In this document: piece by piece, positions 24,108 to 33,156 of the stretch
Layout of the letters: each line of letters begins with the position of its first letter
How positions within the stretch are numbered: position 1 is the stretch's first letter
NCBI GenBank assembly: GCA_016717855.1
Contig: JADKEV010000032.1
Span: 38,586-102,585 of the forward strand
DNA length: 64,000 nt
Reading direction: 5' to 3'
Origin: Betaproteobacteria bacterium
GTDB taxonomy: Bacteria; Pseudomonadota; Gammaproteobacteria; Burkholderiales; Casimicrobiaceae
Notes under the pieces: generated by a model
What the model was told of the DNA's origin: nothing
Databases searched by the model: none
What the model saw: the letters and a program-made list of their open reading frames with translations, nothing else
Program-made: the position numbers and the translations under genes

Positions 24108-24983
24108 TCACCGCTTTGCTACGCCAGTAGTCAAGCCAATCTCAAACTGCTCAAGCAGTTTTTCCGCCTCCGCGATCGAGTCATCAACAGCTTGGAGTTG
24201 CTTCGCCATGTCGGTGACGAGCGAGTCTCGGCGGATGGAATCACTGAGCAGGATCAAGGCCTGTTCGAGGACCAACGGCGAGGCCAGTCGACGGACATCC
24301 AACCCCAGTAGACGCGGGCTGGCAGTGTAAAGGTCGAAGTCGACAGCTTCGAGTACGGCAGACTCATTGCCATAGAGCCGACCCTGGTTGCCCGCCATGT
24401 GATATCTGCGGAGCAAGATGACAAGGTCCTGAGCATCCTTGGGCGTCTCGGCACGGCGGTCGTCCCAGGCAAAGAGCTTGAGCAGAGCAAGGCCGGGGAG
24501 CGAAGCAATGGGCACAGACAGGTCAGATTCCACTGTTACCGTTACTGCCGCGGCCAGGACATCCTCGTAGCCGACAACATTCATTATTACTTGCATATCC
24601 GGTGGCCAAGCGATGACATGGGGCGGCCTTTCCACGCCACGGAAAGGCAGAATGTCGACAGGGTATCCGGCATCCTCTCCTTGAGCGCGGTAGTAGAGCC
24701 GGTGCGCGGCCTTTTCAGCCGGAGTGAAATTTCCAGTCGCGGCCAACTCTTCCTTGATGAGCTTGAACTGGTCCCAGTCCTCCACGGCTATCGCAAAGTC
24801 CACGTCACGGGTGGCACGCCCTGTGTCGATGCCGAATACGTTGGTCAGCAGTATGTCGCGAGCCATCGCCCCTGCGACAAAGTACGGCAATCCGAGCCCT
24901 TGCGTGGTTTCTGCGATCGCCCGAAGCACCGCCAGGGTCATCGTATCGATCGGACGATCAGGTCTTGCGAAGTGCGTCGTCAA
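24108..24983 (-). CDS. AbiEii-type nucleotidyltransferase (type IV TA toxin)
   Basis: A 291-residue nucleotidyltransferase of the AbiEii/AbiGii class. PYFVAGAMARDILL (G-x-x-x-R), RATRDVDFAIAVEDW (D-x-D metal ligands) and LPGLALLKLFAWDDR are seen in the expected order. AbiEii-type toxins modify tRNA with nucleotides and stop growth unless AbiEi is present. It starts at TTG overlapping the end of abiEi by 26 bases; an internal ATG 14 codons later is an alternative. The C-terminal 80 residues are helical. Confidence 0.8.
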   Translation of the reverse strand: MTTHFARPDRPIDTMTLAVLRAIAETTQGLGLPYFVAGAMARDILLTNVFGIDTGRATRDVDFAIAVEDWDQFKLIKEELAATGNFTPAEKAAHRLYYRAQGEDAGYPVDILPFRGVERPPHVIAWPPDMQVIMNVVGYEDVLAAAVTVTVESDLSVPIASLPGLALLKLFAWDDRRAETPKDAQDLVILLRRYHMAGNQGRLYGNESAVLEAVDFDLYTASPRLLGLDVRRLASPLVLEQALILLSDSIRRDSLVTDMAKQLQAVDDSIAEAEKLLEQFEIGLTTGVAKR

Positions 24984-26049
24984 TGTACTTCTCGCGAATC
25001 AGTTTAGCCACTTCAAGGTTTCGCGGATCCAGCGTCGCAATCAGGTCTGCGTAGGCCAGGTAAGGCGGAACGACGTCGACATGGTCCTGATCGCCCGGGA
25101 GCCGCCAGAAAGCATCGAGAATTTCGATGTCGCCCTGTGGATCGGCACGCAGGTGGTTCGCGACTACAAGTTTGGCGAGCGCCCCCACAGGCTTTGCACG
25201 GTCTTGCTCGGGTTCAATGTACAGCGTGCATGTCGCCGGCTTCAGGTGCTTGGTCAGTCGATGAGCCGCGACTTCGCCACCCCAGTACGCAGGCAGATCC
25301 GTGAGGTCCGCATTTTTCCACCACGCAGGATTTTCCGCGCGGAACCGGCGCGGGTTCAGCTTGGGCCGCAGTTTGATCGGATAAGTGGTAACCCATTCGT
25401 CGAACAGGCGCATCGGCTCAAGAAATCGACGATTGTGTTTCTTCTGTCGACCGGCGATGTAGCCGCGCTTTTCGAGATCGAGGAACACCCATCCTATTGC
25501 ACCAAGGGCGACGCCTGCTGCGTTGACTATGTCGCGGTAAGGGGCGTTGAGCAGTTCTGGCTTGCATATGAGCGCGAAGACGACGCGAAGCGCGGTGGCC
25601 GTTCCTCCACCTCTTGTGCCAGTTGGTTTGGTTGCCTTGTCTTCGGGTTTTTCGCCGGCTATATAGACATGGAGGCCGGCTTCGTGAAGATAGGCATTCC
25701 CTGCCGTGTCCAGGAAAGCCATGTCCAGCTTCCTGCATTCCTTGGCAATTGCAGCGGTAACGTAGGGCGCAAACAGCAAGCCACGTTCCCCGAATTGATC
25801 GAGTCGCGCTTTCACCTGGCCGAGCGCGGCCAACCGGTCTACGTTTGTTTTCGCCTGCACGGCGTAGCGGTGCTTTTTCCCTTCGACGTAGAGGTCAATC
25901 AGTGCGTCGGCGCGGTGACCTTTCCCTGCCTTGGGCTCAAGTGCGACCACGCGCCCTTTCACGCCGGCGGTTCGTTCAAGCGCCTCGAGCGCGCGGCCGA
26001 GTTCGCCAAGCAGGCCGCGTTCGTTATTCAGTAAGGTTGCAGTTGTCAC
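24958..26049 (-). CDS. AbiEi-type antitoxin/autorepressor
   Basis: A 363-residue protein of the type IV AbiEi antitoxin family, longer than the classic form (about 200-280 residues). ALIDLYVEGKKHRYAVQAKT and FLDTAGNAYLHEAGLHVYIAG lie in the first 130 residues; a winged helix-turn-helix segment (NAPYRDIVNAAGVALGAIGWVFLDLEKRGYI) at about 165-200 gives DNA binding; the rest contains LPAYWGGEVAAHRLTKHLKP, typical of AbiEi C-terminal domains. The start is GTG at 26049. A perfect palindrome overlaps its promoter, consistent with autorepression as known for AbiEi. Confidence 0.8.
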   Translation of the reverse strand: MTTATLLNNERGLLGELGRALEALERTAGVKGRVVALEPKAGKGHRADALIDLYVEGKKHRYAVQAKTNVDRLAALGQVKARLDQFGERGLLFAPYVTAAIAKECRKLDMAFLDTAGNAYLHEAGLHVYIAGEKPEDKATKPTGTRGGGTATALRVVFALICKPELLNAPYRDIVNAAGVALGAIGWVFLDLEKRGYIAGRQKKHNRRFLEPMRLFDEWVTTYPIKLRPKLNPRRFRAENPAWWKNADLTDLPAYWGGEVAAHRLTKHLKPATCTLYIEPEQDRAKPVGALAKLVVANHLRADPQGDIEILDAFWRLPGDQDHVDVVPPYLAYADLIATLDPRNLEVAKLIREKYIDDALRKT

Positions 26050-26073
26050 GATTCTGTCTCGGTCATTGTGTTC

Positions 26074-26104
26074 AGTATATCACTCTGTTCACGTTACGTG
26101 AACA
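26074..26104 (-). promoter_or_regulatory. abiE promoter with overlapping palindromic operator
   Basis: On the minus strand -35 TTCACG (26097-26102), a 17-base spacer, and extended -10 TGATATACT (box 26074-26079). A perfect inverted repeat TGTTCACGT-T-ACGTGAACA at 26086-26104 covers the -35 and most of the spacer. AbiEi proteins are known to repress their operon by binding inverted repeats, so this is a good operator candidate. Confidence 0.65.
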
Positions 26105-26186
26105 ATAAGAAATAATGAACAAAGGTTGCCCAGATCGACCGCATTCCAATGATTACTACCCGGCTTCGCCAACCGCCGAACCATCG

Positions 26187-26290
26187 CCCCCCCACCCAAC
26201 CCTCACCCCGAATCCCCCCCAGAATCCCCACCCGAACTCCCCCCCGAATCCCCGCCCCCATCCCCTCCGCCTCCGGTCCCCGGATCCGTC
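26187..26290 (-). other. G-run tract at the end of the RCC1 gene (possible G-quadruplex)
   Basis: On the minus strand a series of GGG to GGGGGGG runs separated by 2-6 bases spans the stop codon of the RCC1 gene; the coding part reads as a Gly/Ser/Asp tail. It fits the four-run pattern for G-quadruplexes several times over. A structural or termination role is inference. Confidence 0.5.
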
Positions 26291-29200
26291 CCGCTGCCAA
26301 GCTGATTGACGCTGAAGCTCTCCGCACCGACCTTGATCAGCGCCGAGCGCACGTCGAAGCTGTTCGGCTCCGCCATGTAGCTGATCGTGCCGTTGCCGCT
26401 CCCGGCGGCGCCGGCGGTGAGGGTGATCCACGGTGCGTCCGACTGCGCGACCCAGCCGCATTGCGGGTCGGCGAGCACGCCCACGGACGTGGGGCCGGTG
26501 AGTCCCGCGGCCGGCATCTGGTCGCCGGCGCGCTGCAGCCGCAGCGTCTGGCATTCATTCCCGGTCGAGGGCGGGATGTTGCCGGACTGCGTCACTGCGA
26601 CCAGCGCGTTGGCGACGCCAATCGTGGCCGTGCGCGGCTGTGCCGACGGATTCGGCTGCACGCTCACCTGCAGCGGCGTGTTGCCGTTGCCGATCGTCGC
26701 ACTGAGCGTCACCCACGACGCGTCGGTTTGCGCGGTCCACGCGCAGGTGCCGCGGGTGATCAGCCTGATCGGCATCGTCGCCCCATTCGGCGGAAACGAG
26801 AGGTTCAGCGGATTCACCGTGGCGTGGCACGTGGAGGTGCCGCGTACGGTGGTCTGCGCAATCGGCGGCGCATTGTTGTCCGTCGTCGCATCCGGCGCGC
26901 CGTTGCCGCGCGCGGTCGCCGTCGCGAAGCCGAGCCGCGCATCGCCGCCTGAGGGCACTGTCGGCGCGGTGCCGTTCGCGGTGAGCGTCAGCACGCCGCC
27001 GGCCGGCCAGGTCAGCACCTGCTGTCCTTCGCGCAGGCGGTCGGGATGGAGATTCTGCGGGCAGACGGCGAAGTTCTTCGCCACGCACGTGACCGTCCAG
27101 TCCAGGACGTTCGCCGGCAGCGCCATGTAGATGAACGCGAAGTCGCTCCGGCCCGGGCCGTTGTTCGAATAGATGTACTGCGCCTGGATCGGATTGCCCG
27201 AGACGACCTCGGTGCCGGGGTAGATGTTCGCCGTCTGGACGTCGCCGCCCGAATCGGTCGCCGCGGGCGTGCAGAAGGCGATGCCTTCGTCCGCGTAGCC
27301 GAAGAAGCGGATGCTGCGCTGATAGTCGACGTAGCTCGGCGTGATCCGGTGGTTGCCGTCGTTCAGCGCCGGATTCGGATTGAACCGGTTGTTGTACGAG
27401 CGGTAGACCGGATAGTTGCCGCCGGCGCAGGCGCCGTTCTGCGGCGTGAGCGTGTAGAACGCGATGCCTTCGTACTTCCAGCCGAGCGCCGCATCGTTGG
27501 TCGGATTGGCATCCTTGAGTCCCTGGCACTCGCCCGCGTCCGCGGTGTAGAAGTGACTGTTCGGCTGTCCGGCGTAGAAGCGGCACACCGGCACCGCATT
27601 GCCGGGCGCGTTGGACTGGACGTTCCAGGCGCGGAACGTGCGCCCGGTGCGCTGCCAGCCCGGTCCCGAGCCGCCGGCGTCGATGCTCGCGGCTTCTTCG
27701 GGAAACGACGTCATGAAGTGGTGGCCGATGCCCGGGGTCTGCGCGCCGTTCTTGATCGTCGCGTTGAAGAACTCGATGACGATGTCGGCGCTGTCGAACG
27801 TCCCGGGGGACGCCTTGTGCTGGACCATTCCGAGCACGGGCGTGCCGCCGGTGGCGCGCGTGGACAACGTGTCCTTGACGCGGCCGATCGTCGTCGTGAA
27901 CTGGGAGAACGGAATCACGAGCTGCTGGCCGACGTTGCTGCCCCACGCGAACGTGCGGCCCGCGTTGCTCATCGCGACCGTGTGATCGAGGCTGGACGAA
28001 ATCGACTTGATGTCGCTGAGGAACGGCGCCACCGTGGGCACCAGCGTGTCCGCATCGGCGGCATGCCCGGCCATGCCGCCGCGGCCCCACGCCATCACGG
28101 AGCCGTCGCTGCGCCGCGCGTACGTCATGAAGCCGCCCGCGGCGATCTGCACCGCGTCCGACACCCGGATCGGCGTAATCGGGGTCAAACGCGACACCGT
28201 CGTGCCGTCGCCAAGCTGGCCGGTGCCGTTGCCGCCCCAGGTGCGCACTGTCCTGTCGGTGCGCAGCGCGACGGAGTGCACGCCGCCACCCGCGATCGCG
28301 GTGACGCCGGAAAGGCCGCCGACCTGCGTCGGCACCAGCCGGTCGGTGGTCGTGCCGTTGCCCAGCTGACCCTGATGGTTCGCGCCCCACGCCCAGACGG
28401 TGCCGTCCGACCTGAGCGCGAGCGAGTGATAGCCGCCGGCCGCGATGGCGATGACGTTGGTGAGGCCGCCTATCTGTCCGGGCGTGCTGCGATTCGCCGT
28501 CGTGCCGCTGCCCAACTGCCCGCGATCGTTGAGGCCCCAGGAAAACACCGTGCCGTCGGATTTCAGCGCGATCGAGTGGAAGTAGCCGGAGGCGACGGTC
28601 GTCATCCCGCCCATGCCCGGCATCGCGCCGGGCGTGCTCCGCCCGCTGCTGTTGCCGGTGCCAAGCTGGCCGAATGTGTTGTCACCCCAGCTCATCATCG
28701 AGCCGTCGTCCATCACGCACGCGATGTGCGTGTAGCCGGCCGCGATCACCTTGGCGCCGGTCATCCCGGTCGCGCGCACCGGCGTGCCGCTGCTCTGCGT
28801 GGACCCGTTGCCGAGCTGGCCGAAGTCGTTCGACCCGGCGCCGAAGACCGCGCCGTCGTTGCGTTTCAAGAACGTCTGGCCGCCGCCGGCGATGAGCTCA
28901 GTCGCGTTGGAGATGCCGATGAACTGCGCCGGCGCGCCGCGATTGGTCGCGCTGCCGTCGCCGAGCTGTCCGGCCTTGTTGTTGCCGACGGCGAAGGCGA
29001 TGCCGTCGTTGCGCAACAGCAGCAGGTGATCGCCGCCGCCCGCGATGCCGAGCATGCCGGTCGCGTTGAGCACCTGCACCGGCGAGAGCGCGTTGTCGGT
29101 GCTGCCGTTGCCGAGCTGGCCCATGCCGTTGAAGCCCCAGCCCCAGACGGTGCCGTCGCTCTTCAGCGCCCACGTCGAGCCGGAGGCCGCGGCGATCGCG

Positions 29201-30069
29201 ACAATGCCGGTGAGTCCCGGCACCTGGGTCGGGATCGTCCTGCTCGTGTTGTTGCCGAGGCCGAGCTGGCCCTTGGCGTTGTCGCCCCACGTGAACACGG
29301 TCCCGTTCGAACTCAGCGCAACCGTGTGCGCGAGGCCGCCCGCGATGGCGGTCACGTTGCCGATGCCGCTCACCTGCACCGGTCCGCTCCGCGCCGTCTT
29401 GCTGCCGTCGCCGACCTGGCCGGCATCGTTGCGGCCCCAGCCCCACAGCGTGCCGTTGCCCTGCACGGCGAAGGAGTGGTTGTAGCCCGCGCCGACGACA
29501 ACGATGGAGGACAGCGTGCCCACCTTGACCGGCGCGCTGCGCTGCGTCGCCGTGCCATCGCCGAGCTGGCCGGATTCGTTGGCGCCCCAGGCCCATGCGC
29601 TGCCGTCCGACTTGAGGACGACCGCGTGATTGGCGCCCACCGCAACACGCGTGGCGCCGGACATGCCCGTCACCGGCGTCGGCAGCGCCCGGTTCGACGT
29701 CGTGCCGTCGCCGACCTGTCCCCGGTCGTTGAGCCCCCATGCGAGCACGCTGCCATCGGCGCGCACCGCCACCGAGTGCGCCTCGCCGCCGCCGGCATCG
29801 ACGATGCCCGCCACGCCCGGCAGCTTCACCGGCGACGAACGCTCGACCTGGGTCCCGTCGCCGACCTGGCCGTTGAAGTTGTCGCCCCACACCCAGAGCG
29901 AGCGATCGTCCTTGATCAGGAAGCTGTGCGAATGCCCGGCGCCGATGCGCATTGCCGAGGCTGGTGCTGCTACGGTTGCCAGCGCGAAGACGGTGACGAG
30001 CAACAGGGCTGCACCGGCTGAACGGGAGGGCTTGTCGGGAGCGGCGGGTTGATGCTTGAAGGCGTTCAT
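26203..30069 (-). CDS. Secreted RCC1-repeat protein with BACON domains
   Basis: A 1288-residue exported protein. The start ATG follows AGGAGAG; upstream in-frame starts lack one. Signal peptide about 1-40 (LLLVTVFALATVAAPASA). About 14 RCC1 repeats of some 50 residues (for example WGDNFNGQVGDG, WGANHQGQLGNG) fill residues of about 42-740, enough for two seven-bladed propellers. Next comes a DUF5648-like lectin-type region (CRFYAGQPNSHFYTADAGEC, about 840-960). Two BACON-like modules with the pattern CAWTAQTDASWVTL / CGWVAQSDAPWITL follow near the C-terminus, then a Gly/Ser/Asp tail. A surface-binding or carbohydrate-binding role is likely; there is no catalytic motif. No partner genes adjoin it. 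Confidence 0.85.
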   Translation of the reverse strand: MNAFKHQPAAPDKPSRSAGAALLLVTVFALATVAAPASAMRIGAGHSHSFLIKDDRSLWVWGDNFNGQVGDGTQVERSSPVKLPGVAGIVDAGGGEAHSVAVRADGSVLAWGLNDRGQVGDGTTSNRALPTPVTGMSGATRVAVGANHAVVLKSDGSAWAWGANESGQLGDGTATQRSAPVKVGTLSSIVVVGAGYNHSFAVQGNGTLWGWGRNDAGQVGDGSKTARSGPVQVSGIGNVTAIAGGLAHTVALSSNGTVFTWGDNAKGQLGLGNNTSRTIPTQVPGLTGIVAIAAASGSTWALKSDGTVWGWGFNGMGQLGNGSTDNALSPVQVLNATGMLGIAGGGDHLLLLRNDGIAFAVGNNKAGQLGDGSATNRGAPAQFIGISNATELIAGGGQTFLKRNDGAVFGAGSNDFGQLGNGSTQSSGTPVRATGMTGAKVIAAGYTHIACVMDDGSMMSWGDNTFGQLGTGNSSGRSTPGAMPGMGGMTTVASGYFHSIALKSDGTVFSWGLNDRGQLGSGTTANRSTPGQIGGLTNVIAIAAGGYHSLALRSDGTVWAWGANHQGQLGNGTTTDRLVPTQVGGLSGVTAIAGGGVHSVALRTDRTVRTWGGNGTGQLGDGTTVSRLTPITPIRVSDAVQIAAGGFMTYARRSDGSVMAWGRGGMAGHAADADTLVPTVAPFLSDIKSISSSLDHTVAMSNAGRTFAWGSNVGQQLVIPFSQFTTTIGRVKDTLSTRATGGTPVLGMVQHKASPGTFDSADIVIEFFNATIKNGAQTPGIGHHFMTSFPEEAASIDAGGSGPGWQRTGRTFRAWNVQSNAPGNAVPVCRFYAGQPNSHFYTADAGECQGLKDANPTNDAALGWKYEGIAFYTLTPQNGACAGGNYPVYRSYNNRFNPNPALNDGNHRITPSYVDYQRSIRFFGYADEGIAFCTPAATDSGGDVQTANIYPGTEVVSGNPIQAQYIYSNNGPGRSDFAFIYMALPANVLDWTVTCVAKNFAVCPQNLHPDRLREGQQVLTWPAGGVLTLTANGTAPTVPSGGDARLGFATATARGNGAPDATTDNNAPPIAQTTVRGTSTCHATVNPLNLSFPPNGATMPIRLITRGTCAWTAQTDASWVTLSATIGNGNTPLQVSVQPNPSAQPRTATIGVANALVAVTQSGNIPPSTGNECQTLRLQRAGDQMPAAGLTGPTSVGVLADPQCGWVAQSDAPWITLTAGAAGSGNGTISYMAEPNSFDVRSALIKVGAESFSVNQLGSGTDPGTGGGGDGGGDSGGSSGGDSGGDSG

Positions 30070-30483
30070 GTTTCTCTCCTGGGGCCGTCCGGGGTCGATG
30101 TGCCATGCGGGGGATGAGGTCACGGCGTCCTCGCCGCGCCGACGTTCTGGCTGACGCTATGTTGCACCAGACAGGTAAGAGTGTCCAAACGCCGATGGTT
30201 TCAATCGGCAGAGCACGCGGTTCAGGATCGCCCCGCGTTCAAATTCCGGACTTTCGGCAAATTGCACCAGACTCGGCGCTAAAGATTGATACATTTTTGT
30301 AAATTGATGCAATTTTTTGGTCCGTAAGCACTTGTCGAAGGTCAAAATGCGCTGTTAGAATGATTCACATTCACCGATTTGTACCAATGTACTCGTAATA
30401 GGCGAATGCTGCGGCCCCAGGCCGGGAAATGAATCACCGATCGCTCCGTGTTTGCCCACCCTAGCCAAAAGGAGTCACGCGAC
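30070..30483. other. Intergenic region, AT-rich, with a promoter
   Basis: About 410 bases between divergent genes. It holds a short direct repeat TTGCACCAGAC (about 30163 and 30260), an AT-rich patch at 30280-30320 and the promoter below. No gene is seen. Confidence 0.6.
30332..30361 (+). promoter_or_regulatory. Candidate promoter of the MmgE/PrpD cluster
   Basis: TTGTCG, an 18-base spacer, and TAGAAT. It lies about 120 bases upstream of the mmgE/prpD start and may drive the cluster through the TauD-like gene. Confidence 0.45.
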
Positions 30484-31986
30484 ATGTCACTCACCAACCA
30501 CAAGGGTGACGCGGTCACCGAGCCCCGGGCGGCGGAAGAGCGGGCGGCGGGCGCCAACGAAGCCAGTGCGCTCCCCGCGTTCCGGCGCGCCGATACGACC
30601 ATGCTGACCGATGCGCTGGTCGATATGTTGGTAGCAACCCGATACGAAGATCTTGCCGCGAGCACCGTGGCGGCGGTTCAGCGCTCCACGCTCGACCTGA
30701 TCGGCTGCATGCTTGCCGCTTCCGACGTTCCCGAATGCGACGCATTGCTCCGCATGGCCGGCGGCTCTGACGCCACGCGCGGCGCCCGCGTGTTCGGACG
30801 CTCGGTGCGACTGGCGCCGGCGATGGCGGCCTTTGTAAACGCGACGGCCGGTCGGGCGCTGGACATGGACGATCTCTACGAACCAGGACAATCGCACGCC
30901 ACTGTCGCGGTCGTGCCGGTTCTGCTGGCGATCGCGGACACGCTCGAAAAGCCGATGACCGGCAGGGAGTTCATTGCCGCGACCGCGGCCTGCGTCGACC
31001 TGCTCGCGCGGCTCTCCCTTGCGCCCACCCGCAGTCCGAATGAGACCGGAATCTCGCCCACCTGGCACTTCGGCACCTTCGCCGGCGCGGCCGCGGCGGC
31101 GCGGGCGCTGGGCTGTGATCGCACCGGCATGCGCAACGCGCTCGGCCACGCGCTCGGGATGGCCGGCGGCACCCGCCAGTCGAACCTCGAAGGCGTCGCC
31201 TCGATTCGCGTGCAGCAGGGCTGGTCCGCGCACTGCGGCGTCATGGCGGGGCTGCTCGCGGCGCAGGGCATCGCGGCGCCCAAGGCGGTGTTCGAGGGAA
31301 AGTTCGGCTACTACAACGTGTACAACCCGGGCGCCTGGGACCCGGAACCGATACTCGCGGATCTGGGCAAGCGCTTTGCCATGGACGCCCTGACCTTGAA
31401 GCTCTACCCCGCCTGCAAGTACGCGCACGGCGCGATCGAGGGCATGCTGCTCCTGCGCGGCCGGCGGCCGTTCCGCACGGAAGATGTCCGGCGCATTCGC
31501 GTGCGCGTACCGGACATGAGTTACGCGTCGGTGTGCGTGCCGGAAGCGGCCAAGCGCGCGCCGGACGGCGTGCCGGCGGCGCAATTCAGCTTGCCGTACC
31601 TGACCGCGGCCACGCTGATTCGCGGCCGGCTCTCGGTGGCCGAACTCAGCCTCGATTCGATCCGCGACGAGGCGATACTCGCCTGGACGAGGCGCATCGA
31701 AATCGAGCGGGACGACAGTCTTGTCGCGGACAACCCGCTGGCGCTTTCGGCGGCGGTCGTCGAGGTCGAACTGGCTTCAGGCGAGATCTTGTCCGAGACC
31801 GTGCTCGGGACCGCGGGCGACCCGCAGAACCCCTGCAATTTCGAGCAAGTGGTCGCCAAGGTCCGCGACCTGCTGGGTAGCTCAAACGTCGGGAATTCGC
31901 GGGTGGACGAGATCGCCGCGATGGTCGCATCACTCGAAAGTGTTCCCGACATCAGAGCCCTCGGCGGATTGCTCCAGGCCAACTGA
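30484..31986 (+). CDS. MmgE/PrpD family protein
   Basis: A 500-residue cytosolic MmgE/PrpD-fold protein; the family includes 2-methylcitrate dehydratase, cis-aconitate decarboxylase and related isomerases or dehydratases of polycarboxylic acids. Visible motifs are DLIGCMLAAS, GRALDMDDLYEPGQSHATVAVVPVLL (the conserved D-D...H segment) and LKLYPACKYAHGAIEGML, which in the family forms the active site. The start is the ATG with AGGAG nine bases upstream; the ATG 12 codons earlier has none. It heads a same-strand cluster with two Bug binding proteins, consistent with breakdown of an imported carboxylic acid. The substrate cannot be told. Confidence 0.85.
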   Translation: MSLTNHKGDAVTEPRAAEERAAGANEASALPAFRRADTTMLTDALVDMLVATRYEDLAASTVAAVQRSTLDLIGCMLAASDVPECDALLRMAGGSDATRGARVFGRSVRLAPAMAAFVNATAGRALDMDDLYEPGQSHATVAVVPVLLAIADTLEKPMTGREFIAATAACVDLLARLSLAPTRSPNETGISPTWHFGTFAGAAAAARALGCDRTGMRNALGHALGMAGGTRQSNLEGVASIRVQQGWSAHCGVMAGLLAAQGIAAPKAVFEGKFGYYNVYNPGAWDPEPILADLGKRFAMDALTLKLYPACKYAHGAIEGMLLLRGRRPFRTEDVRRIRVRVPDMSYASVCVPEAAKRAPDGVPAAQFSLPYLTAATLIRGRLSVAELSLDSIRDEAILAWTRRIEIERDDSLVADNPLALSAAVVEVELASGEILSETVLGTAGDPQNPCNFEQVVAKVRDLLGSSNVGNSRVDEIAAMVASLESVPDIRALGGLLQAN

Positions 31987-32063
31987 TCCCCCACCCCCGG
32001 CGAGATGCGGGCATGAACTTGCGCGGATCTCAACCGCAACCATAAACAGTGGAGGCAATTCGT

Positions 32064-33041
32064 ATGGCGAATGTCCGAAGTCTGGTTGGCAAATGGCTGG
32101 TGGCGGCGTGCGTGGCGGCGGCCGCAATGCACGGCAGCGCACTCGCGCAGTCGTATCCGACAAAGACGGTCAAAATGACGGTCGGCTTTGCGCCGGGCGG
32201 GATCGCGGACATCGTGACCCGGTTGATCGCGCAATCGCTCAGCCAGCAACTGGGCGAATCGGTCATCGTCGAGAACAAGCCCGGCGCCGACAGCCGCACC
32301 GCGCTGGGACAGCTGGTGACGGCGCCGCCGGACGGCTATTCGATCCTCCTCTCCGACGCCAGCCTGGCGGTCAATGCGCTGCTCTACACCAACAAGTCCT
32401 ACGATCCGGTCAAGGATTTCACGCCCCTTCTCTACGTCGGGGAAGTGCCCAACTTCATCGCCGTGGGTCCGACGGTCAGCGCGAACACGCTGGCCGAGTT
32501 CATCGACTACGCGAAGGCGCGCCCGGGCAAGTTGAACTATGCGGCGGGCGGCGGTTCGACGATGCTGGGCACCGAGTTCTTCAAGGCCACCGCCAATGTC
32601 GACATCGTCTACATCCCGTACAAGGGGCAGGCCATGGGTCTGACGGCGCTGATGGGGAACGACGTGCAACTGATGGTGTCCTCGGTCGGTCCGCTGGCGC
32701 CGCTCGTGAAACAGGGCAGGATCAAGGCGCTCGCGGTCACCGGCCGCCAGCGCACGCACCTCGCGCCGGAGGTCCCCACGACGACCGAAGCCGGGCTCCC
32801 GGCCATGGTCTACACCAACTGGTTCGTGGTGCTCGGCCCCGCGGGCATGCCGCGACCCATCGTCGAGCGCCTGCAGGCGGACCTGCGCAAAGCCATCGCC
32901 GACCCGGTGGTCATGGCCCGGCTGCGGGACATGGGGGTCGAGGTCAGTTCGACCTCGCCGGACGAGTTCGTCACCAACCTGAAGAACGACATGGCGAAGA
33001 TGGAGAAAATCGTCAAGTCCGCGAACCTCAAGATCGAGTGA
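32064..33041 (+). CDS. Bug family (TctC) solute-binding protein 1
   Basis: A 325-residue periplasmic binding protein of the Bug/TctC family. Signal peptide about 1-30 (VAACVAAAAMHGSALAQ). Motifs: VGFAPGGIADIVTRLIAQ, VENKPGADSR, PPDGYSIL, YDPVKDFTPL, PGKLNYAAGGGSTMLG, all in family order. GGAGG lies eight bases before the ATG. It binds carboxylates or aromatics for tripartite uptake, but no TctA/TctB membrane genes are in the window, which is common for Bug proteins. Follows mmgE/prpD by 77 bases. Confidence 0.93.
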   Translation: MANVRSLVGKWLVAACVAAAAMHGSALAQSYPTKTVKMTVGFAPGGIADIVTRLIAQSLSQQLGESVIVENKPGADSRTALGQLVTAPPDGYSILLSDASLAVNALLYTNKSYDPVKDFTPLLYVGEVPNFIAVGPTVSANTLAEFIDYAKARPGKLNYAAGGGSTMLGTEFFKATANVDIVYIPYKGQAMGLTALMGNDVQLMVSSVGPLAPLVKQGRIKALAVTGRQRTHLAPEVPTTTEAGLPAMVYTNWFVVLGPAGMPRPIVERLQADLRKAIADPVVMARLRDMGVEVSSTSPDEFVTNLKNDMAKMEKIVKSANLKIE

Positions 33042-33156
33042 CGAAGAGAAACTTCCGCCGCGGATCCGGAGAGATGCGTTGCAGGACAGATCCCGCGCTT
33101 CGTGCAGTTGGCTTGACCGCTTGCCCACAAGAGAGACATTTACCAGGAGGAGTCTG

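Noticed and set aside
27046..30021. Long open frame antisense to the RCC1 gene
   Set aside because: Shadow of a repeat-rich GC-rich gene; it carries no family motif and no plausible start site.
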